From RGIG1959 sp964564305 (GTDB lineage: Bacteria > Bacillota > Clostridia > Oscillospirales > Acutalibacteraceae), in assembly GCA_964564305.1 (NCBI GenBank), contig CAZMAM010000016.1, forward strand, positions 1-31,653: a stretch of DNA of 31,653 nt. The letters run 5' to 3'. Positions 23,495 to 31,653 of the stretch are shown here, piece after piece (position 1 is the first letter of the stretch; every line of letters starts with the position of its first letter). The notes beneath the pieces are model-generated. The model made no database searches. It was given only the letters and a program-made list of their open reading frames with translations, and was not told the origin of the DNA. The position numbers and the translations under genes were made by a program.

Positions 23495-25669
23495 TTACAA
23501 ATGAAGTACCCGCTCTTTGATTTCCTGCGTGCGGCCCTGATTCCAGAACTGCGTTCCGATGTACCCGCAGGTGCGCCGCGCCACATTCATACGGTTCTGA
23601 TCGGTATTGCCGCAATTGGGGCATTTCCAAATGAGCTTGCCGTCGTCTTCCACAATCTCAATTTCGCCGTCGTAGCCGCAGCACTGGCAATAATCGCTCT
23701 TTGTGTTCAATTCCGCATACATGATGTTGTCGTAAATAAACGACATTACGGAAAGCACCGCATCCAGATTATTCTGCATATTGGGCACTTCCACGTACGA
23801 AATCGCTCCGCCCGGGGAAAGCGCCTGGAACTTCGCTTCCAACGCCAGTTTATCGAAAGCATCGATTTCTTCGGTGACATGAACATGATAGCTGTTGGTG
23901 ATGTAGTTTTTGTCCGTGACGCCTTTGATGATGCCGAACCGGTTTTGCAGGCATTTGGCAAATTTATATGTGGTGCTCTCCAAAGGCGTGCCGTACAGGG
24001 AATAATCGATATCTTCCTCCGCTTTCCATTTGGCGGTATACTCGTTGAGCTTGCGCATAATCCGCAGCCCAAGTTCCTCGCCTTCCGGTTCGGTCAGCTT
24101 CTTGCCGATTAGGCTGTACACACATTCCCACAGACCGGCATACCCCAAGGAAAGGGTGGAATACCCGCCGTGCAGGTATTCGTCGATTTTCTCTCCCTTT
24201 TTGAGGCGCAGCAGCGCACCGTGCTGCCACAAAATCGGCGCCGCGTCGGAATAAGTTCCTGTTAAGCGTTCGTGGCGGCATTGCAGCGCGCGATGGCAAA
24301 GATCCATGCGCTCATCGAAAATCTCCCAGAAACGGTCGAGATCGCCGTTGGCGGAAAGGCCGATATCCACCAGATTGACCGTCACCACACCCTGATTAAA
24401 GCGGCCGTAATACTTGGGCTTGCCCTCTTTGTCGAGGTACGGCGTGAGGAAACTGCGGCATCCCATGCAGGTATAACAATGCCCTTCGCCGTTTTTGTCG
24501 ATTTTGTTTTGCAGCATGATTTTTTCGGAAATGTAATCGGGAACCATGCGCTTGGCGGTACATTTCGCGGCAAGCTTTGTGAGGTAATAATACGGGCTGT
24601 CCTCATGAATGTTGTCTTCTTCCAGAACATAAACCAGCTTCGGGAAGGCCGGCGTGACCCACACGCCTTTTTCGTTCTTGACGCCCTGATACCGCTGTTT
24701 GAGGGTTTCCTCGATAATCAACGCCAAATCCGCCTTCTCCTGCGGATTTTTGGCCTCTCCCAAGTACATAAACACCGTGACAAACGGCGCCTGACCGTTC
24801 GTGGTCATAAGGGTGACCACCTGATACTGAATCATCTGAACCCCGTTGCGCACTTCTTCGCGGAGCCGCTTTTCGGTGACGCGGTCGATTTGTTCCGGCG
24901 TGATTTGCTCATCGATTTCCCGCATCTCTTCTTCTACCTGCTTGCGAATCTTTTTGCGGCTGATATCCACAAACGGCGCCAAATGCGTAAGGCTGATGCT
25001 CTGCCCGCCGTATTGGCAGGACGCCACCTGAGCGATAATCTGCGTGGCGATGTTGCATGCGGTGGAAAAACTGTGCGGCTTTTCGATCAGGGTGCCGCTG
25101 ATCACCGTGCCGTTTTGCAGCATATCTTCCAGATTAACCAAATCGCAATTGTGCATATGCTGGGCAAAGTAATCCGCATCGTGGAAATGAATAAGACCCT
25201 GTTCGTGCGCTTCCACAATATCCGGAGGAAGCAACAGCCGGCGGGTGATATCTTTGCTCACTTCCCCCGCCATATAATCGCGCTGAACGCTGTTGACGGT
25301 AGGATTTTTATTGGAATTTTCCTGCTTGACTTCCTCGTTGTTGCATTCCAGCAGGCTGAGAATCTGTTCGTCTGTGGTGTTGGATTTGCGGATGAGCGCG
25401 CGCTGATAGCGATAAGTAATATACCGGCGCGCCACATCGAACGCCCGCTGATTCATGATTTGATCCTCCACCAAATCCTGAATTTCTTCCACCGTCAGGG
25501 AACGGTTCATATTCATGGCCGCCATTTCCACATCTTCCGCAATGCGGCGAATTTGGATATCGCTCATTCGGGAACTGGGAACCACGCTTTCGTTGGCTTT
25601 GAATACCGCCATTTCAATCTTGCGGCGATCAAAAGGAACTTCAGCCCCGCTGCGCTTGATGATTTTCAT
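23495..25669 (-). CDS. nrdD: Anaerobic ribonucleoside-triphosphate reductase
   Basis: 724 residues, full length. Reduces ribonucleoside triphosphates to deoxyribonucleotides with a glycyl radical and formate. Residues ~1-95 are an ATP-cone allosteric domain (MKIIKRSGAEVPFDRRKIEMA). The catalytic barrel includes CQYGGQSISLTHLAPFVD and GHCYTCMGCRSFLTPY. Near the C-terminus two Cys pairs (YCQCCGYDG and KCPNCGN) form the zinc site, followed by RRTCGYIGTQ, whose Gly near residue 702 carries the radical. The start has GAGGGAG 5-6 bases upstream. It is first in an apparent nrdD-nrdG-dut operon, from a consensus promoter overlapped by candidate NrdR sites (25783-25834). No truncation or odd residues were noticed. 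Confidence 0.97.
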   Translation of the reverse strand: MKIIKRSGAEVPFDRRKIEMAVFKANESVVPSSRMSDIQIRRIAEDVEMAAMNMNRSLTVEEIQDLVEDQIMNQRAFDVARRYITYRYQRALIRKSNTTDEQILSLLECNNEEVKQENSNKNPTVNSVQRDYMAGEVSKDITRRLLLPPDIVEAHEQGLIHFHDADYFAQHMHNCDLVNLEDMLQNGTVISGTLIEKPHSFSTACNIATQIIAQVASCQYGGQSISLTHLAPFVDISRKKIRKQVEEEMREIDEQITPEQIDRVTEKRLREEVRNGVQMIQYQVVTLMTTNGQAPFVTVFMYLGEAKNPQEKADLALIIEETLKQRYQGVKNEKGVWVTPAFPKLVYVLEEDNIHEDSPYYYLTKLAAKCTAKRMVPDYISEKIMLQNKIDKNGEGHCYTCMGCRSFLTPYLDKEGKPKYYGRFNQGVVTVNLVDIGLSANGDLDRFWEIFDERMDLCHRALQCRHERLTGTYSDAAPILWQHGALLRLKKGEKIDEYLHGGYSTLSLGYAGLWECVYSLIGKKLTEPEGEELGLRIMRKLNEYTAKWKAEEDIDYSLYGTPLESTTYKFAKCLQNRFGIIKGVTDKNYITNSYHVHVTEEIDAFDKLALEAKFQALSPGGAISYVEVPNMQNNLDAVLSVMSFIYDNIMYAELNTKSDYCQCCGYDGEIEIVEDDGKLIWKCPNCGNTDQNRMNVARRTCGYIGTQFWNQGRTQEIKERVLHL

Positions 25670-25782
25670 TGAACTCCCTCACTTTTTACCCTTCGCTTTG
25701 CCCGCTTTTGGCCGGATGTTCGGCTGACGCGGGCTGCGCGACGGGCGGTTTACGGTTTGCTTTGAATTGGATTACGTATGCT

Positions 25783-25834
25783 ATTATAGCGATATCCTGT
25801 GGTCTTGTCAAGTGGGTAACACAATATATTGTTA
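25783..25834 (-). promoter_or_regulatory. nrdD promoter with tandem candidate NrdR boxes
   Basis: Minus strand: TTGACA (25811-25806), 17-base spacer, TATAAT (25788-25783), a perfect consensus. ACACAATATATTGTTA at 25819-25834 matches the NrdR box ACACwATATATwGTGT at 14 of 16 positions. A weaker box, TAGCGATATCCTGTGG at 25787-25802, lies 32 bases away and inside the spacer; it matches 9 of 16. Tandem boxes about three helical turns apart are the known NrdR arrangement. Confidence 0.75.
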
Positions 25835-25886
25835 AAAAGGCCAGTTACAATTTTGCAATGTCTTGTGAAAAACCTGCCGTATACCC

Positions 25887-25949
25887 AAAAAAGCGCTGCG
25901 GCGCGCATACGCGCGGGAGGATTCACGGCCGGCGCCGCAAATCCTCCCG
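25887..25949 (-). terminator. Two-hairpin terminator of the subtilase gene
   Basis: CGGGAGGATT (25914-25923) and AATCCTCCCG (25940-25949) form a perfect 10-bp stem with a GC-rich loop. A second GCGCGTATGCGC-type palindrome and then TTTTTT follow on the minus strand. It lies about 55 bases after the stop codon. Confidence 0.7.
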
Positions 25950-26004
25950 ACAGAGTGCGCAAAAAAGCGCGCATAAGGACGTTCGCAAATATAAATTTGC
26001 TGTG

Positions 26005-29000
26005 TTATCTGCTGTGATTCTTTACTTTTTTGTCATACACCGTGAGAACCGCAGCCACCAGCAGAAGAACCGCGAGAACCATGGCAGCCGCCATCAGTAC
26101 GTGATCGCCGGTTACCGGAGATTCGGTTGCGCCCGACCCGTTCCCGGAAGGAGCGGTGGAGGGAGACGGAACCTGAGACGAACCGGAATCGGGAGGCGTT
26201 GTCGGAGACTCGGCACCGGTAGGCGATGTGGAAGGCTCGGTATCGGACGGTGTAGACGGTTCGGTATCACCCGGTGTAGATGGATCGGTCGGCGTAGACG
26301 GATCCGGTACGGTCGGAGTGGAAGGATTCGGATCGGTCGGTGTGGACGGCAAAGGCTCATCGCTGTAGGCAATGGCATAAGTGGAGAACAAATTCGTCTT
26401 TACCGTAATCGTGTCGGGATTCGCATCGGTATCCTCAAGCACATCCGCCTGATCGCCATGCAGACGAACGACGCGGTAAATACGCCCCTCAGCCCGCAAA
26501 TCTTCCGGAACGGTGATAACCAGAGAAATTTCGTTTTGAATAGAACCGATTGCCTGAGGCTGTTCGCTGCCGACTATCTTTTGGAGCGATACATCCAGAT
26601 ACTGCCCCACCGTAAAGCCGGGGCACTTCTCCTCGATGCAGTTGCTCACCGCTGTTTTGTCCGCTTCGGGAATGGTTTCATCGATACGCTCAACGGTCAG
26701 CTCTACACGGACGGAATCACCCTGCTCGAGTTCTTCGGGCGTTAAAACTTCATTGCGCAAACTCTCTTGATCGGCTTCGGGAAGCGCCACATCCGGCGCG
26801 CCCTCGCCGGGCGTCACCACCACCGGCGGTTCCTCGTCCGGGACTTTACTCACGTGAACCACCACGTATGTTTGAACCTCGGTGTTGTTCTTGAGCTCTG
26901 CCGTGAGATACGCGTAACCCTCTGCGACCGCCGTAATGAAGCCGTTTTCGTCCACCGTCGCCACAGATTCATTGTAGGACGTCCAGATAATCGGTTCCTC
27001 ACGCGTCGGCTGAGGAGACAGTTCGGTGAGCGCGGCGGCGACGTCTCCCTCTTTCATTTCAAGATTGTGACCGTCCAAAATCACGCCTTCGGAAGTGCCC
27101 TCGCCCAGCGTTTCAGAAAGAGCCAGCGTATCCGGAGCAACCGGTTCGCTGATGACCGCGAAATCCAAAGAATACGTACCGTCTTGGCTGGTGGCGCGGA
27201 TATAACTGACCCCGGCGCCGTTCGGTGTGTAGTACACGCCGTTTGCACCCTCAAGCTCTTCGTTTTCGGTAAATTCCTGAAGCTCTCCGCTGCCGGAAAT
27301 CACTGCCCATTTAAACGGGCCGTAGAGACCGTCCGGTTTGGTATATGTCTGCCCGCTCACTTCGCCGCCCGGCGCGCCGGGAGATTCCACGCCGTCCGCG
27401 CGGATAGCCAGCGTACTGTCTGATCCGTACGGCGTTTGATAAACGACAATTTTTCCGGTTTGCGGATCGTAAGAATATTGCTGATACCATTCGGAATTTT
27501 GCATTTCCGATTCATCGTTCGTATCGTAATGGGTAAAGACCCGGATGCTTTCGGGCAGTGTGTAACCCGGTTCCGCAACCAATTTTCCTTCCCATGTTCC
27601 GCCGCCTACCGGAGCAAAATCCGGGCCGTCCAGTTTGAGGCCCTTGGCCGCTACCTCGGGATAAGTAACATAATCTACCAAGCCTTCCTGTGTCCAAAGC
27701 ACAACCGGGAGGACTTCGTGCATTCCTTCCTGACGGTACTTGGCAATCAGTGTCGCCGTTTCGCCCTCGGTGACATACACGGTTTGCTCGCCCTCATAGG
27801 AAGTATCCGAAATCAAGTCGTCTTCTTCCATAGAAGTGTACAAATCATCCCAGCTGAAACTCATAGACCGGCTTACGCCGTTTAGCGTGACCGTGAGCGT
27901 GCCGGAACCGGCCGGAACCGGTGTATCCGCGGGAGCAGCAGAATAATTGAGGTAAATCTGCCCTGTTAAGGCGTCTGACGTATACTTTTCTACCTGAACC
28001 AAGCCCTCATAATTTTGGGCCGTTTCGTCGTCTTCGGAAACCACCCATGTGTTTTCCGTCAGTTCCACATCCGCCGGATAGAGATCTTCAACCGTCACCA
28101 CCAGTGCTCCGTCCGGTTTCAGTGTGTCAAACTTCTCTAAAGAAAGATGGAAATCGAGGACCTGTGTGGGCGCGTTCTCCACCGCCACAATGCAGACGGC
28201 AGTTTCAACGCCGTTGGTGACCGTAATCAGCGCCTGCCCCGGGCCGACGGCTTCGACATAACCGAATTCATCTACCGTCGCCACCGCCGAATCGCTGGAT
28301 GTATACGTGAGCGGCGCATCGCTGCCGGTATTATTGATGACTTCTAAATCGAACCCGTCTTTGGTTCCGTCGGCATGAATCTTCAGCAAACCGTTGCTGG
28401 GGGTAATTTTCAGGCCCGCCGACGTATCCACATGGGAAGCATATCCGCGGTCATTTCCGCCGTAATCGCCGCCGAAGATAAAGACATTGCCTGTCCACTC
28501 GAAATTATACGTTGAGCTTTCGCCCTCATAGGAATCCACATGCGTATACTCCGTGACGTCCGCGACAAATTTGTATTCATGGACAGCAGGATCGTATATC
28601 AGCTCGGTGAGGAACGGAGACGTTCTGTCCATGCTGTACTCTACTTCGTCCGGCACCTCGGGGGAAACGTCGTGATTGTAGCTGCGCGCCACCTGCGGGA
28701 ACACTTCCACGGACGCGAGCGATCCGCCGTCTGTGAACGTTCCCTCAATATATCTTCTGCCGTCTTTTTCATAACAGGTCACGGCGCTGTTGGCCAATTT
28801 CGGCGCTTCGGTATCGACCTGAACCGGGAAAGAAATCACATCGCCGGTTTTGTCCATGCTGTGACCGTTAAAAGTCGGTTCCGTCTTCGGATTTTGAGGA
28901 TCAATCTGCTCAAAATCCGTAAAGACAACGCCGTCTTCCAACCCCGTAATGTAATCGCCGTCGCCGTAGGCGGTAATCGTCATAATGCACTCGGTGCCGC

Positions 29001-31653
29001 TGGGAAGCACATCGCCGTTCAAATCGGTGCCGCCCCAAGATTCCATCATATACATGGTTGAAGTGGGCACCGGAACCTGATATTCCTGATCAAGGAGTGT
29101 ACGGGTCAGGTACGGTTCGTACTCGTGATAGTAGAGCTCGCCCGTCTTCGCGTTCCGGACCTCCAAGACAATCACTTTGGCGTCCCGAAGCTGATAAAGG
29201 TTAAAATCGTTGATGGCCTCAATCACGCCGGTGCCCGGAGATACCGTAACATTTTCCTCTTCATATTTAAACTGACCTTGAACGGCATCCGGGTCAAACA
29301 AATTTTGGCCCAGATTATAGAATTCTCCGCTGCCGTTGCCCAATTGCCGATAATAACCGAGAAGCGAGGTACCCCAAGTAACGTCGTTGTTCCAGACTTC
29401 TTCCTCATTTTCGACCGTTTCGTCGACCGCATCCAGCCAAGTTTTGCTGTCGAAAATCGGCGCCGCCGTCCAGTCGCCCATGAACCCCAAGAACGGCAAA
29501 CCGATTTGCGGAACCTGCGCTGCGTCATCGGTCAGGGTAATAAAGCCCTCAATAAACGTGCCGTTCGGGAACGTTTCGAGAAGCGCCGCAATTTGCTCCT
29601 CGGAAAGGGTAATTGCCCCGCTCACCGTCTGCGTGCTGTGAGCGGCAACCGTCACGGTTTCGAGTTTGCTCTCGGAAATCAGGACGTCGCTATCTAAAAC
29701 AGTGGGCCGTCCGTCTTCCAATGTGCCTGTCGCCGGGCGCTGAAGAGAAAGCGTCACCTGATAAGTCACCGGCGTGTCGCCCAAGTTATGAACGGTAAAG
29801 GCATAGGGGAACCGGCCGTCTTTGGAAACGTTATCGCCCAACTCCAGCTTACCAATCATCTGGTCTTCGACCGTGATATAAGCGGGCGTCGTCACCGCCG
29901 CTCCGACATTCACCAGCCCCGCGCCCTGAAGCCGCGGCGAATAATAAGTACCGTCGGCCTGCTTCTGCGGAACAGCCGTGCTGACCAGCAATTGCTGCGT
30001 CAGTTCATCCTGAAGGTTTTCGGTGATAAAGCCCTTATGTTTCACATATTGTTTCACCAGAGCGGTAATGCCCGTCATGTGAGGAGCCGACATGGAAGTG
30101 CCGCTCATCATGCCGTAAGAACCGACATAATCGTCGTAAGTGCCTTCGCCGCGTTCGTACGAGGTATCAAATACGGAAGACCAGATGTTTCCGCCGGGCG
30201 CGGTAATTTCCGGCTTCAGTTCCAGACCGGTTCCGCTGCCCCACGATGAGAATTCACTCATTTGCTTGCCCTGGCTCCACTCGGTGATGCGGTCTGTCTC
30301 TTCCACTTCCGTTAAATAGACATGATGGCCGCTTTCGATGGCCCGGACGATAGCATGACCGGCCTGGCCGGAGAGAAAAGCCGAAGTCAGGGTCGCGTCC
30401 CCGACATCCATATTGAGCAGTTCCGTCGCGGTTTCGTCGTTGTCGTAGATGATAACCGCCAGCACACCGCCCGGAGCTGTCGCACCGGTTGAATAATCGG
30501 TGGTATAAGTCCAGCTGTAAGACATGGCATTTTGCACTTTTTGCTCAAAGCTGAGATCGCCGCGCTTCACCAGCGCAATGCCTGTTTTGCCTCCCGGCTC
30601 GCCGTAGCCGTAATATTGCATAAACCCGGCATTGGCATAATCTTCCTCGGTTCCCGTTCCGTCCACTTTAATGAATTCCACGCCGTTTTGCAAAACGCTC
30701 GCCGGGAACCTCTCGCGCAGCGCACGACTGACCGGTTCGCTGTACGGAACCGCAACCGGATCCCCTGCCGCTTCACCTGATTCGGTCTTTTCGGTATAAC
30801 TCAGGAAAGCGCCGGCTTCCACAGTGTTGTTGATAGATGCCACCGCGATATTGGAAGCGTAGATGGCCGGGGCGCTCATCATGGAAATATCGGGATCGGA
30901 GGCCAAGTTGTAGCCGCCGCGAAGATTATCCAAACTGGAATAATAACTGTTTCCGGCGGAAGTCATCATAATTACGCCGGATTCACGGATGGTTTCGCAC
31001 ACATCCTGCTGTGCCGTATCGTCGAACGCAAAGCCGTTATCCGAACCTAAGCTCATATTGACGACATCCGCGCCCAACAGCATTGCATCTTCCAGCGCGT
31101 TCAAAATGTAGAGTTCGGAACCGACGGCTCCCTCATCGTCGAACACTTTCATAATCAGCAGTTGCGCATTCGGAGCCACGCCGGAGAAAGTCACTTCTCC
31201 CTCTGCGGTTTTGGCGTAACCCGCTACGGTTCCCGCCACATGAGTGCCGTGGTCGTTGCCGTCCTTGCCCGGGTAGACGTTCATATCGCCGCCCACCAGC
31301 TGACCGGTCTCCGATTCAACACCGGATGCGTAATCGAAAGCAAAGGGAACTTTCAGGTTTTTATAAATACCGTCCGGCGTTGCCGTCGGCATCACTTCGT
31401 TGGCGTTCAGCGTTGAACCCAAGGTGCTAATCAAATTCAGCATTTGTTCCTTGGAATAACGCACAAAACTGCCGGCCTTATCGGCATCTTTGAACGAATT
31501 CTCGCGGAAAGCCTCATGGGTATGGCGAATTTTGGTCACATTGTCGCCGAGCTCATTCGTGGTCGGATTCCACACGGTTGGATCCCAGTAGGTAGAATAT
31601 TCCAAATCCAGACCGGTATCCAACACGGCCGCCACCATGCCCTCGCCGGTATA
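26005..31653 (-). CDS. Cell-envelope subtilase (lactocepin / C5a-peptidase-like), 5' end outside window
   Basis: 1,882 residues are visible; the start, signal peptide and propeptide are beyond 31653, where the frame opens with YTGEG just before the catalytic Asp. The S8 triad is intact: Asp in VLDTGLD, His in GNDHGTHVAGTVAG (about residue 136), Ser in GTSMSAPHM (about 519), plus oxyanion Asn in TSAGN. A PA-type insert occupies about 275-435, as in lactocepin and C5a peptidase. A C5a-type Fn3 domain (DNVSKDGRFPYAFTVHNLG) lies near 600-710. At least two Big-2/Ig-like repeats follow (VATVDEFGYVEAV and VATVDENGFITAV). The tail is a Pro/Ser/Thr-rich wall-spanning stretch (26122-26355), SPVTGD, a 20-residue helix and KKVKNHSR, that is, a noncanonical sortase signal. 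It probably degrades host or dietary proteins at the cell surface. Confidence 0.92.
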   Translation of the reverse strand, partial: YTGEGMVAAVLDTGLDLEYSTYWDPTVWNPTTNELGDNVTKIRHTHEAFRENSFKDADKAGSFVRYSKEQMLNLISTLGSTLNANEVMPTATPDGIYKNLKVPFAFDYASGVESETGQLVGGDMNVYPGKDGNDHGTHVAGTVAGYAKTAEGEVTFSGVAPNAQLLIMKVFDDEGAVGSELYILNALEDAMLLGADVVNMSLGSDNGFAFDDTAQQDVCETIRESGVIMMTSAGNSYYSSLDNLRGGYNLASDPDISMMSAPAIYASNIAVASINNTVEAGAFLSYTEKTESGEAAGDPVAVPYSEPVSRALRERFPASVLQNGVEFIKVDGTGTEEDYANAGFMQYYGYGEPGGKTGIALVKRGDLSFEQKVQNAMSYSWTYTTDYSTGATAPGGVLAVIIYDNDETATELLNMDVGDATLTSAFLSGQAGHAIVRAIESGHHVYLTEVEETDRITEWSQGKQMSEFSSWGSGTGLELKPEITAPGGNIWSSVFDTSYERGEGTYDDYVGSYGMMSGTSMSAPHMTGITALVKQYVKHKGFITENLQDELTQQLLVSTAVPQKQADGTYYSPRLQGAGLVNVGAAVTTPAYITVEDQMIGKLELGDNVSKDGRFPYAFTVHNLGDTPVTYQVTLSLQRPATGTLEDGRPTVLDSDVLISESKLETVTVAAHSTQTVSGAITLSEEQIAALLETFPNGTFIEGFITLTDDAAQVPQIGLPFLGFMGDWTAAPIFDSKTWLDAVDETVENEEEVWNNDVTWGTSLLGYYRQLGNGSGEFYNLGQNLFDPDAVQGQFKYEEENVTVSPGTGVIEAINDFNLYQLRDAKVIVLEVRNAKTGELYYHEYEPYLTRTLLDQEYQVPVPTSTMYMMESWGGTDLNGDVLPSGTECIMTITAYGDGDYITGLEDGVVFTDFEQIDPQNPKTEPTFNGHSMDKTGDVISFPVQVDTEAPKLANSAVTCYEKDGRRYIEGTFTDGGSLASVEVFPQVARSYNHDVSPEVPDEVEYSMDRTSPFLTELIYDPAVHEYKFVADVTEYTHVDSYEGESSTYNFEWTGNVFIFGGDYGGNDRGYASHVDTSAGLKITPSNGLLKIHADGTKDGFDLEVINNTGSDAPLTYTSSDSAVATVDEFGYVEAVGPGQALITVTNGVETAVCIVAVENAPTQVLDFHLSLEKFDTLKPDGALVVTVEDLYPADVELTENTWVVSEDDETAQNYEGLVQVEKYTSDALTGQIYLNYSAAPADTPVPAGSGTLTVTLNGVSRSMSFSWDDLYTSMEEDDLISDTSYEGEQTVYVTEGETATLIAKYRQEGMHEVLPVVLWTQEGLVDYVTYPEVAAKGLKLDGPDFAPVGGGTWEGKLVAEPGYTLPESIRVFTHYDTNDESEMQNSEWYQQYSYDPQTGKIVVYQTPYGSDSTLAIRADGVESPGAPGGEVSGQTYTKPDGLYGPFKWAVISGSGELQEFTENEELEGANGVYYTPNGAGVSYIRATSQDGTYSLDFAVISEPVAPDTLALSETLGEGTSEGVILDGHNLEMKEGDVAAALTELSPQPTREEPIIWTSYNESVATVDENGFITAVAEGYAYLTAELKNNTEVQTYVVVHVSKVPDEEPPVVVTPGEGAPDVALPEADQESLRNEVLTPEELEQGDSVRVELTVERIDETIPEADKTAVSNCIEEKCPGFTVGQYLDVSLQKIVGSEQPQAIGSIQNEISLVITVPEDLRAEGRIYRVVRLHGDQADVLEDTDANPDTITVKTNLFSTYAIAYSDEPLPSTPTDPNPSTPTVPDPSTPTDPSTPGDTEPSTPSDTEPSTSPTGAESPTTPPDSGSSQVPSPSTAPSGNGSGATESPVTGDHVLMAAAMVLAVLLLVAAVLTVYDKKVKNHSR

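Noticed and set aside
24272..25672. A 466-codon open frame on the plus strand
   Set aside because: It is wholly antisense to nrdD, whose motifs are complete. It has no family motif or ribosome site; it arises from the codon pattern of nrdD.
26122..26355. Repetitive DNA at the end of the subtilase gene as a CRISPR-like or tandem-repeat locus
   Set aside because: It is in-frame coding for a Pro/Ser/Thr wall-spanning stretch with imperfect P-S-T-P-T-D units; there are no uniform repeats and spacers.

Overview
The window looks like the chromosome of an anaerobic Gram-positive bacterium, most likely class Clostridia and perhaps an Oscillospiraceae/Ruminococcaceae-type gut organism. The reasons are oxygen-sensitive ribonucleotide reductase genes (nrdD/nrdG), a secreted subtilase ending in a sortase-like SPVTG signal with a membrane anchor, an ECF-type vitamin transporter component, GG(A)GG-type ribosome binding sites, and several near-perfect housekeeping promoters (TTGACA-N17-TATAAT type). 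No rRNA, tRNA or CRISPR array was seen, and there is no recognisable transposon apart from one Rpn/PD-(D/E)XK 'putative transposase' gene. The species assignment is inference.

Layout. 1-4495 (minus): the first ~1,498 residues of a giant secreted surface protein with a fibro-slime domain; its 3' end lies outside the window. Its predicted promoter (4649-4677) has nine consecutive C/G bases inside the 17-bp spacer, which is the classic architecture of a phase-variable promoter. 4774-6060: an Rpn-family nuclease gene with its own promoter, bracketed by two identical 39-bp direct repeats that each contain a terminator. 6129-8168 (minus): a three-gene operon of B6-vitamer kinase, ECF substrate-binding membrane protein and TatD-linked-type radical SAM protein, probably vitamin B6 salvage plus an unknown modification. 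8361-10368 (plus): a small universal-stress-like protein and an SGNH-hydrolase lipoprotein, with short repeat elements around them.

10647-16337 (plus): a polysaccharide ABC exporter (permease and ATPase), a double-domain glycosyltransferase, and then a two-component system (OmpR-type regulator and an intramembrane-sensing-type kinase) that appears to be read from the same operon and ends at a strong terminator. 16368-20060 (plus): an ABC ATPase and a 903-residue FtsX/MacB-type permease behind a promoter carrying helically phased CGTCAC repeats, a candidate binding site for the neighbouring regulator. This forms a sense-and-export module for envelope stress or antimicrobial compounds.

20091-25669 (minus): a DUF2142 membrane protein (probable GT-C type), dUTPase, NrdG and NrdD. 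The nrdD promoter carries two candidate NrdR boxes 32 bp apart, so nrdD-nrdG-dut reads as a dNTP supply operon. 26005-31653 (minus): 1,882 residues of a lactocepin/C5a-peptidase-like subtilase, cut at its N-terminus by the window edge. Taken together the window is rich in cell-envelope functions: two giant surface proteins, glycan export, a lipoprotein hydrolase and an envelope-stress module, with housekeeping nucleotide and cofactor genes between them.
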